Of a DNA stretch of 64,000 nucleotides, positions 56,261-64,000 are shown piece by piece. The stretch covers positions 65,110,712-65,174,711 of the forward strand of contig NC_077224.1 in NCBI RefSeq assembly GCF_024763615.1. Direction: 5' to 3'. This stretch comes from Phlebotomus papatasi (Eukaryota > Arthropoda > Insecta > Diptera > Psychodidae). Within the stretch, counting starts at the first letter, position 1, and each line of letters starts with the position of its first letter. Under the pieces are notes generated by a model that was not told where the DNA came from, ran no database searches, and was given only the letters and a program-made list of their open reading frames with translations. Both the position numbers and the translations under genes were made by a program.

Positions 56261-57022
56261 ATGTTCACAAAAAGTGTGCAAATCGCAATTTTGCTGACGA
56301 TCTCCTCTGCGATCGTTGCGGGCAGTGGTCATGGTGGTGGAAGTGACTTTGGTGGAGATTTTGATGAGATTCACAAGACTGGAGGAAAGCTCGAGCATCT
56401 GGGTACATATGTCGGCAAGCAACACAGTCCACCAAAGATCATCAGGATAACAAAGACTGTGGCTGTCAAGGTGCCAGTTCCTGTCCACATTCCCAAGTTC
56501 ATCAAATATCCCGTCCCATTCCCGGTACATGTGCCCAAGATCATTAAGGTCAAGGAGCACTTCCCATTCTCAGACAAGGAGTCCCATGGAGGTCATGAGA
56601 ATTTTGGGGCTCAGCTGGGTTCTGGAGAAGGTGGTCACTTTGAGGGTGGTCATGCCCTTGGTGGATCTGCTCAAGGTGGACAGGAGCACCAACTCAGCGG
56701 AGGTGATGCTAGTGGACATGGAGGAGAAGCCAGTGGATCCTATCAGCATGAAGAATTCAGCCACAGTGGATATGGAAATGGTCTTGGGGGTGATCTTCAA
56801 CAATCTTACGGAGGTGGTGAATCTTACGGAAGTGGTGAATCCTACGGACAAGGATACGAACACCAAGAGAGTCAGGCTGCTCCAGTAAACTATCAATTCA
56901 TCTCCCAAGGAGCATCTTCTGGCCATGATGGTTCTGGTTACCAAAGCACCGGGGGAATTCACGAGGTTCCCGCTCCACTCTTCAACGGAGGATACAGCCA
57001 AGAAAGCCACGGATATCACTAG
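56261..57022 (+). CDS. Secreted Gly/His-rich Val-Pro-Val cuticle-type protein
   Basis: A single uninterrupted frame of 253 codons from ATG at 56261; the upstream in-frame GTG is not a start. Residues 1-20 (MFTKSVQIAILLTISSAIVA) form a signal peptide. A Gly/Asp-rich linker is followed by a block of Val, Pro, Lys and His (about 66-103, with VKVPVPVHIPKFIKYPVPF), then a long Gly/Ser/His/Tyr/Gln-rich tail containing near repeats GGGESYGSGESYGQG. Low-complexity, no cysteines apparent. It shares the V-P-V block with the genes at 42229 and 60462, and resembles insect proteins of cuticle or other epithelial matrices (Vajk-like or CPLCP-like). Unlike the other two it lacks an intron in the signal-peptide region. 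Confidence 0.85.
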   Translation: MFTKSVQIAILLTISSAIVAGSGHGGGSDFGGDFDEIHKTGGKLEHLGTYVGKQHSPPKIIRITKTVAVKVPVPVHIPKFIKYPVPFPVHVPKIIKVKEHFPFSDKESHGGHENFGAQLGSGEGGHFEGGHALGGSAQGGQEHQLSGGDASGHGGEASGSYQHEEFSHSGYGNGLGGDLQQSYGGGESYGSGESYGQGYEHQESQAAPVNYQFISQGASSGHDGSGYQSTGGIHEVPAPLFNGGYSQESHGYH

Positions 57023-57141
57023 ATCTCTTCACTAAATGTGAATTATCCTCTTGTTAAATTTTCTACAAATCTCCTAAGAATCTCTCTGGGGCGACGCTCT
57101 CAGATTCCATGTTCCTCATTGTTGTTATAAATTCTTATTTA

Positions 57142-57147
57142 AATAAA
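57142..57147 (+). promoter_or_regulatory. Poly(A) signal
   Basis: AATAAA about 120 bases after the stop codon of the 56261 gene. Confidence 0.7.
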
Positions 57148-58052
57148 AACACTGTTTTTTTAACGCCTGAAAATCTGCAAAATCTTTTACTTTTCATCCA
57201 AACAGATACATTCAAAGTGTTCAAAGTTGATTATTCAAGCTATATTATTAAATAATTTATTCGATAATGCAAAATAAACATATTTTCTCCGTCTCTTTTT
57301 CCTTCAACTTGAGATTATACCACAAACACTCTCAACCAGGCAACAGATGACCCAATACACTTTCCCATTTGGAGCAAAACGCACACAATGAAAATTTTTG
57401 AACTATAAAATTAATTGAATTCACCATTTTTCGCGCTTGTAATGGGCTTAATTGAACGATTTGTTGATTTATTGCCGAATGTATTTGCTGTGGCGTTCAA
57501 TTAAGTGATTAATTTTATATTTAGCAAACTAATTGGAAGCTACATTGTTTGAATTGTATGAACTACAATTAATCATTTTCAATAGTTACGTCTTCATGAA
57601 AAATGTTCAGAGGGAAATAAATTACAAATCCTTTAAACTATTTTTGATGAGAATTTTCTTTAAACATTACTACATGGTGTTTAAAAAAAATTAAAGAATT
57701 TTTAGAGATATATTAAATAGCACTTAAATCGTTTCAAGTAACATCTATCTGATATTCTATGTAAATTATACTCTATTTCTGCATGCTTGAACACATAGTA
57801 TTAACCAAATTAATTATTTTCATTCTAGACTATGCTGACACGAGAATGCTATACAATAAGATGTTTTACAATTTTTTACAATCTAAATTAGAATTTTAGG
57901 ACTTGATTAGACGGGAAAAAGAAAATAAAACAGAAGTACCTCTCTTGAGTGTAGAACTTGTACTTCTTTATTAAGAAAATCCTTAAATTTAAATTTAGGT
58001 CTGATTCTAAAAGACCTCCGTTATACTGCATCCTTAAAATTGATTTGTTATT
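57148..58052. other. AT-rich intergenic DNA, nothing recognised
   Basis: No gene or repeat pair was recognised. Confidence 0.4.
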
Positions 58053-58140
58053 TACTCCCTCCGTATCAAAATAAGTCGTACTTTTGGATAAAATTTTTGT
58101 ACTAAAAAAGCCGCACTTTTGAGAAAAAATTGAGATTTAG
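58053..58140. mobile_element. Stowaway-like end, incomplete
   Basis: TACTCCCTCCGTATCAAAAT with AAGTCGTACTTTTGG matches the end of the element at 48061; the opposite terminus was not found, so it is truncated. Confidence 0.45.
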
Positions 58141-58160
58141 GAGCAGTCTTAAGGTAAATA

Positions 58161-58658
58161 CAGTGGCGACCATAATAATAGAATCAGCTCCGCAAAGACC
58201 ACTATTTTACCATGAGCATTTCTGTTTATTTCAATTCGTTGAAATAATTTCGACATAGAAATGTTCAATTAATTACCTTACGTCAAATAAGTGTTGTTTC
58301 GGCCGCTAGAGGTCTCTATTTTTCACAGAATACATCAATAGTGAAATTTGGTTTGAACAACACAATATGACCACTTTTATTTAAATTAAAGAATGCGGTC
58401 TATAAATCGAATAAGTTTAAATAAAGCCACATTTAGAAATCATAAATGACAGTTTTCCAGTTTTTTATGGCCTAACTGAATTTCACTATTGACGTGTTTT
58501 GTGTAAAATAGAGACCTCTAGCGGCCAAAACAACCCTTATACTACGATTCTAATAATTTTAAGATTTCTACTTCGGAATTATATAAACAAATTGGGGAAA
58601 TATACAAAAGTTAAAAAGTAAGCTTTGCATAATGATTCTGTTATTTTTGCCGCCACTG
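58161..58658. mobile_element. Tc1/mariner-type non-autonomous element
   Basis: CAGTGGCGACCATAATAATA with GAATCA is mirrored by TGATTCTGTTATTTTTGCCG then CCACTG, flanked by TA. A second palindrome (58293-58536) lies inside. No transposase. Confidence 0.7.
58293..58536. mobile_element. Nested palindromic MITE, GGCCGCTAGAGGTCTC ends
   Basis: TGTTGTTTCGGCCGCTAGAG plus GTCTCTATTTT is mirrored by AAAATAGAGACCTCTAGCGG plus CCAAAACAAC. Also AATAGTGAAATT pairs with AATTTCACTATT. Confidence 0.7.
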
Positions 58659-58670
58659 TATATTAATTTA

Positions 58671-59061
58671 TAGGGGACTCTCCGGTGGTGGCCAGTGGAT
58701 TTGAAGTCACTTCACAAAGAAAAACACTTCTTCAAACTTTCCCAGATCTTTCGGTCCTGGATGTGGCCCTTCTTCAGTGATCGACTAAACTATGTTTTTT
58801 GTACTTTATGAGGATCGTTATTTTGTGTGGGATTGAACAATATCATCACTTTCAGATTATCAATTGGGAAGGGTCTTTCAGGAAATTGTTTTCACTGATT
58901 TTCAACTTTTAAGCAATTTTTCTTTTCTTAGGTACGGATATGATGTGATTTGGCGCTTTCTGTTAATAATTTTCTTTTGTGTTATCAACTGAAAGATTGA
59001 AGAAGTGTTTTTCTTTGTGAAGTGACTTCAAATCCACTGGCCACCACCGGAGAGTCCCCTA
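58671..59061. mobile_element. Inverted-repeat element with 70-base arms and a hammerhead-like core
   Basis: The left arm TAGGGGACTCTCCGGTGGTG ... AAAACACTTCTTCAA (to about 58738) is mirrored at 58993-59061. Inside, CTTTCGGTCCTGGATGTGGC and CCTTCTTCAG (58749-58777) resemble the ribozyme-like motif at 7745 and 33027. Confidence 0.75.
58745..58777 (-). ncRNA. Degenerate hammerhead-like core
   Basis: The minus strand reads CTGAAGA, then GGGCC and GGACC as possible arms of stem II (one mismatch), then GAAAGATC. GAAA is kept but the self-complementary ACGT seen in the other two copies is changed, so this one is probably inactive. Confidence 0.2.
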
Positions 59062-59843
59062 TCAATACACATTACGCCAGTTCTTCATCCAACTGTATAT
59101 TAATGTACTACAAATATCTCTCGAATGAACCATTATGAAGGTTCAGTGGTAATATTGGGGTCCAATTATAATGGTAAGTTGAAGAACATGTCTTAGAAAC
59201 TTTTTATTTACTATGTTTTGTTTTCCAATTGATTTAGGTGTTTAACGATAAAAGATAGCAAAATGTAAGTGTTCAAAGGGATCCCGCTGTAAACGCTAGG
59301 TTCATTAATCATTAACATGCCCTGTCCTCCAATAAAAATAAATGCTTTTGGTATATATTCAAAACGGCCTGAAAAATCTCTTTTAATTTTTAATACTTTT
59401 TAGATATTATCCAGATGAACATTTCGTCCATATACGCCAATGACATTATATCATTACTTCTAACGGTTTTCCAATGTTAAAGCTTTTTTTGCAATGTTTG
59501 AGCAATAATAAATAGTATAATGGAATTAACTATTGAATTCTCCTTTTGCATACTAAAAGTATAGAATAAATATGCTAGTTCGTAACGTTAATCGCATCGA
59601 TCTTCCATTTTGAAAAATATATTAAAGCGAAAATTTCAATTGAATTTCGGACGTACTTCATATTGTCACAAAATTAATTAGATATCTCAAGGATAATTAG
59701 TTTTATATAAAATGTGGACTAATATTGTGCTTCCTTGTAAGAGTTAAGTGGTAAAAGTAGAGGTAAGAAGTAAAAGTTCATTTTACTTTAGATAGAGAAA
59801 CAATACGAGGATAACCTAACGGTCCGCGGAACACTGACTGACT
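59062..59843. other. Intergenic DNA, one weak dispersed-repeat match
   Basis: About 59330-59490 (AAAACGGCCTGAAAAATCTC, GAACATTTCGTCCATA) loosely matches the repeat at 46560. Nothing else was recognised. Confidence 0.35.
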
Positions 59844-60059
59844 TAGGGAAAACTGGGGCACCACCGAACGCGGAGTAGCACCGAACACTGCGATTTTTTT
59901 TAACTAGATATTAGACTTAAGAGAACGAGACCTGTATGAATTCATAGATAATAGGCTTGCTTGTCCACTGAAGATATGGTCGAGCTAGTCCAAGTAGTTT
60001 AGAAATAAAAATAAGTGTTTGGTTCTACCCCGTGTTTTAAGGTGCCCCAGTTTCCCCTA
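59844..60059. mobile_element. MITE with TA-GGGAAAACTGGGGCACC ends
   Basis: TAGGGAAAACTGGGGCACCA is mirrored by GGTGCCCCAGTTTCCCCTA; GTAGCACCGAACACT pairs loosely with GTGTTTGGTTCTACC. Confidence 0.75.
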
Positions 60060-60461
60060 TACAATTTCGGAATTTCGGACATTTTGTGAAAATTTCAAGC
60101 AAAGTTATGCAAATCCTTGTTAGTAACACGTTAGAATTTCTCAAGCCTTATTTTGTTTTTCTAGAACAATATGACGAGAAAATTAAGACCAAGGTAATTA
60201 CCTAAATAAATGTTATTGTTGAAAGATTTTCAAAGTGATAAACAAACCAAGCTCGTTGAAGGAAAGACTTAAATTTTTCAGATTTTCTGAATTTCAAATT
60301 TGGTGACTTTATTACATCTTGGTCTTTCAGTGGTACAAAAAACGTGTTTTTGGTCTTATAAAACAAATGTGGATATGAAGAAGGGCTGCAAACTTATAAA
60401 TTAAAACATTTGATAGGGCAGATGACACTGGGGATCACATTTTGTACATTCTGACCTACCA
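60060..60461. other. 3' flank of the 60462 gene
   Basis: On the minus strand AATAAA at 60313-60308 lies about 150 bases after the stop and may be the poly(A) signal. No other feature. Confidence 0.45.
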
Positions 60462-61148
60462 TCAATAGTGATGATAGTCGAAGCCATATCCTCCGTGACC
60501 GAGTCCATGGTAGCTATGGCTCACACCGTAACTATATCCGGACAATCCGTGTCCATGTCCGTATCCGCCATAGCCCAGTCCACCCAAGTAAGGAACGTGT
60601 TTCTCCACAACTGTAGGAACAGCTACTTTCTGCACAACCTTCTGGACAACTGGCACGGCTACGGGAACTTTACGTTCAACAACTACAGGAACGGTGTGAT
60701 GATGATGCTTCACAACGGTTTTTGTCACACCCAAGTCCAATCCACCACCATAACCGAGTCTGGAAGTTTGAAATGGGTCATTTGAATTACCCAGACTCTT
60801 CCGGATAAAATACTTACCCATCGTATCCCAATCCACCGTAGGCAGAATGTCCTAGGCCGACATCACCATATCCACCATATCCACCATATCCTCCGTATCC
60901 ATAACCGAGATCGAATAGTCCACGCTTTCCTTGCTTCTTCTCACCCTCAACTGGAGCTGGGTCTTCCTTGTCACTAACGGATGGCTCAATTTCCTTCTCA
61001 ATGGCAGCCCCAGCCACGAAAGCAACTCCCAGACACAGAACAATAAAAGCCTGCGAGAACATTGAATATATCCAAAATAGAAACACTTTAGATTCAGGAA
61101 GAAACTTTAACCACAAGCACATTAGTAAAACATTGCACATACCTTCAT
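60462..61148 (-). CDS. Secreted Gly/Tyr/His-rich cuticle-type protein, three exons
   Basis: Exons: 61148-61143 (MK, donor GTATGT), 61050-60818 (after TTCTCGCAG; ends GG before GTAAGT) and 60759-60462 (after AAACTTCCAG). Introns are 92 and 58 bases; phases agree and give 178 residues. MKAFIVLCLGVAFVAGA is a signal peptide. An acidic propeptide-like stretch ends at KQGKR, a possible dibasic cleavage site, followed by GLFDLGYGYGGYGGYGG, a His-His-His-His segment (98-101), a Val-Pro-Val-Lys block (about 103-136, e.g. VPVAVPVVQKVV) and a Gly/Tyr/His tail ending FDYHHY. The first exon encoding only M-K is common in insect cuticle genes and supports the model. Confidence 0.9.
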
Positions 61149-61224
61149 TGTTATGTTAACACACAAGAGAGATAATTTAATTCTTGTGAGAAGAGCTAGC
61201 TAGTTAATCCACTTGTATGGCAAA

Positions 61225-61265
61225 CACTTGTGTTGTCTTGAGCACACAAATCTGATTCTTTTATA
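61225..61265 (-). promoter_or_regulatory. TATA box and probable start region of the 60462 gene
   Basis: TATAAAAG at 61265-61258 on the minus strand; transcription would begin near 61230, leaving a leader of about 80 bases before the ATG at 61148. Confidence 0.7.
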
Positions 61266-62055
61266 CTCAATGATTCATTCCACCACCAATTCTCTTTGGA
61301 GGATTGCTGATCTTCTACATAATTACATGACTTTGCTGAGGTGGAGGACACACCAATTCTCGTGCATCCCTACCCCCGCCCCCCATTCCATATTTCTACA
61401 TAACATCTTTTTCCTCCATTTCTTGAAATTGCCATACAATTGTTACTAGAAGAAAAAAAAATCACGCCACACTCAAAATTATGCCCACAGTAGAAGAATG
61501 GCAAAACTTGCAAGAAGTTTGCAATAAGACAAGCATATTCGCGTTTTATGGAACCACCAATTGCAACATGTAGAGACCACCAAAGACATTAAATTTACCA
61601 TTTTTATTTTGTCCACTCACTGATGATACGTATTTCAATAGGCCTATCTATGGCCCAATTTTGAGGTATTATAAATTACGGAAAATTAAAAAAAAAATTG
61701 ATTGGGACTAATAAAAGATGCCCCATATATAAAATGCACAAAACGTCCTCGGATGCAAAATTTCAACAATGAAAATTTCAGAAGCAAAATAGCTTTTTCT
61801 TTGTCCAATTTGCCTGATTTACTTTTTAGTAGCTAGTTAAAATATGAATGAAATATTTAATGCTCATAAAGTGATTCACACGATGTTGCACATATTACAG
61901 TGCCGTGTCAAGATAGCACGTACAACTAAAGATAAATCCTATACTCACTCAGCTGAATGGTTACCGTTACACTTATCAAACTCAAACCCTAGATCTCCGA
62001 TTTGGTTTCTGACTAGAGACTTATGGCTGAGACTTAGCGCTAAGTCATTGAGGTT
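61266..62055. other. Upstream flank of the 60462 gene
   Basis: Mixed-composition DNA; ORFs 61213-61449 and 61844-62074 show no motif. No repeat pair was recognised before 62056. Confidence 0.4.
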
Positions 62056-62248
62056 ATTTACACCGCCGTATTAGATTGAGATTAAACTGTCCTAAAATCG
62101 GATCTTGGGGCAATTCAGTATCAATCTAATGCGGGGGTGGAATTGGCCTCAATGAAACCATTTATATTGCCGTCTCAGATTGAGTCTAAATTGTCCCAAA
62201 ACCCGATTTTGGGACAATTCAATCTCAATCCAATTCAGCGGTGTAAAT
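62056..62248. mobile_element. MITE with TTTACACCGCCG ends and internal palindromes
   Basis: TTTACACCGCCGTATTAGAT is mirrored by TTCAGCGGTGTAAA. Two similar units follow each other, each with AAAATCGGATCTTGGGGCAA or AACCCGATTTTGGGACAATT at the centre. Interior repeats of GATTGAG and CTCAATC make it strongly foldable. Confidence 0.65.
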
Positions 62249-62445
62249 GAACGCATTGCCTGAAAAAGGTCCAGTTTCGGCTAAGCCCAAAAATTTAAAG
62301 ACTTATAGCTAAGTCTTCGTTGAAACGAAAGTTCAGTGATATGTCAGTGGTTTATCAAATTATGACACACCTTTGCAATGAAACAGTGAAATGTAAAACC
62401 AGTCATTGCGGAGATGAGAAAAAGAATTATACGATATTCAAACAA

Positions 62446-62823
62446 TGGCCTCGATTCTGAGACTAAGATCAAGATCAAGAAAATTTCAAGATCAATATAC
62501 ACAAGCATTTCTTGGTTTATCACAGGTCACAAGTTTGGTTTGCACTTCTTGTACTCCCGTTTATGACCTCTCATTTATTCTTTAATACGTCCTATAATTA
62601 ATTTTCCTAATTTATATGATGAAATTCAACAAATTCAACAGAGAAATGAAGATATTTGTCAGAAGTGACGTTTCGTTAAGTGTGGAAAATCTTGAAATCT
62701 TGGTTCTTAGCTAAGACATTTCAAGTTCCATAAATACTTCGCGTTAGAATACGAAATCTTTATTTTGGAAATATTTGGCAGCTTGCAATTTTGATCTTGA
62801 TTTTGGTCTCAGAATAGAGGCCA
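62446..62823. mobile_element. Inverted-repeat element, TGGCCTCNATTCTGAGAC ends
   Basis: TGGCCTCGATTCTGAGACTA with AGATCAAGATCAA is mirrored by TTGATCTTGATTTTGGTCTC plus AGAATAGAGGCCA. 378 bases, no ORF. Confidence 0.75.
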
Positions 62824-63211
62824 ATGTTTTGGTTTTGAACGCAAATTTCAGATACCAAAAAGCACAAATTGAGACTTCTCCATCACACTCAAACTGCAAG
62901 GTACCGGTATGAAGCTCAGGTATGAAGCGGACTTAAGCTAAGGAGGGAACTTGAATTACCAGGTCAAAATAATCGGTTCAAATAAATTTACAAAAAAAAA
63001 ATATGTCACAGAGATGGATCCAAATCTTTGAAACGCTTTTGGCTTTTTCCCAACTTTTTATTTTTACGATTTCAAAGAATTGCCGGGAAATATAGCTAAA
63101 GACTTATTCTTTTCTAGTAAACCTCTGAACTTAAAAAAAATACTTTTTAGAAATATATTTAATAGGATGTTTAAGTCAGAATTTTGCTCCAAAATATAAT
63201 ATTTGCATTTT
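62824..63211. other. Intergenic DNA, nothing recognised
   Basis: No supported feature. Confidence 0.4.
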
Positions 63212-63468
63212 TTAACACTAAACCTACCGACCGTTTTTAGTAGTTCTTTCCTAACGCGTTCTGTCAAATGACCGACCGCGGTAAGTAGGATATTCAACAA
63301 TTTTTTCTTGGAAAACAGGAAAACATTTAAAATTAAACAATGAAAAAATATTACATGCACATTTTAAAAAATTCATAAAGTTTGATAGCGACATTTTACC
63401 GTTTAATGTGTTAATTTTAAAAAGTTTTTGAAACGTTCAATTTGACCGGTCTTGAGGTTTAGTGTTAA
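63212..63468. mobile_element. TTAA-flanked MITE, ACACTAAACCTACC family, copy 2
   Basis: It begins TTAACACTAAACCTACCGAC and ends CCGGTCTTGAGGTTTAGTGT then TAA. Reverse orientation to 2309-2549. The minus-strand ORF 63064-63360 overlaps it and is not supported. Confidence 0.75.
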
Positions 63469-64000
63469 ACAAATAAAACGTTCCGTTTATTAAACACGTT
63501 ATGCTAAACACGTTTATGAAAATTATTTTTTCACACAAGAACTAAAAGCTGCACATTTCCTGCCAATTAGGGAATGCCCTGACAAGGCGCGCTCCGAAAT
63601 ACTCATTAAGTCCGAATTTTTGTAATATTTTGTTTCCAAAAAAATTATTGGAACACTTTAAATATGTATAAAACATATTATAAAACATGCAACAAAAATA
63701 TCATGAAACTTAGTCATGTCCTTCTATTAAAAAAAGGCAAAAATAGCGCATTATTTAAGACTATTAATTGAGGCTCCCCTAAGAATAGTAACAGCGATCT
63801 TCGGTATTTCTCCCAAATCACCGGATTTTTTCCGTATTGTTGCCACAAAACCAAATAAATTAAAAAAAATATATGTGGTTCTTTTTACTATATTCGCTAC
63901 TTACGATCGACGCTCTATTTGTTCCTTTTTCTTCATTTTAATTCTAAAAATTTTCTATGTCCACCACCGTCTTAGAATTTCCCCCTATTACAGAGCACAA
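63469..64000. other. Intergenic DNA at the window end, nothing recognised
   Basis: AT-rich; no gene or repeat pair was recognised. Confidence 0.4.

Noticed and set aside
56529..57019. Overlapping ORFs on both strands at the 56261 gene
   Set aside because: Shadow frames produced by Gly-rich repetitive codons; the plus-strand frame with a signal peptide, TATA box and poly(A) signal explains the region.

Overview
This window looks like nuclear DNA from an AT-rich insect, most likely a fly and possibly a nematoceran such as a sand fly or midge. The evidence is small introns with GT-AG splice sites, TATA boxes about 35 bases upstream of arthropod-type initiators, glycine-rich cuticle-type proteins with Val-Pro runs, and many DNA-transposon relics. 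The species was not identified. Gene density is low: only four protein-coding genes are convincing.

Layout. 1-7.7 kb: repeats, including a broken Tc1/mariner-type transposase (about 1.56-2.21 kb) and a 1.27 kb inverted-repeat element with a weak pogo-like trace. 7.7-34 kb: mostly non-coding, densely seeded with palindromic MITE-like elements, often nested. It also holds three candidate exons or short genes on the minus strand (8.6, 17.6-17.9 and 23.7-24.0 kb). 34.9-35.5 kb: a two-exon four-helix membrane protein resembling the insect Snakeskin (Ssk) septate-junction family. 36.7-41.6 kb: a stack of nested elements, including a tRNA-derived SINE inside the end of a MITE. 42.2-44.3 kb: a minus-strand Gly/Val-Pro-rich secreted cuticle-type protein whose intron carries a dead mariner. 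45.2-46.3 kb: a tentative two-exon minus-strand gene. 50.0-51.7 kb: a 1.65 kb near-perfect palindrome made of two outward-ended half copies of a Tc1-like transposon. 56.3-57.0 kb and 60.5-61.1 kb: two more Val-Pro-rich secreted cuticle-type genes. The last few kilobases are repeats.

The three cuticle-type genes share a secretory signal, a Gly/Tyr/His-rich body, a Val-Pro-Val block and a TATA promoter, so they probably form a loose family deposited in extracellular matrix. The rest of the window is chiefly a record of transposition. At least ten otherwise different short inverted-repeat families share ends of the form TA-GGG(G) ... CCC(C)-TA. Three repeats carry a hammerhead-ribozyme-like core of the Penelope/retrozyme type. 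All coordinates, splice sites and repeat pairings were read by eye; no alignment, folding or database search was run.
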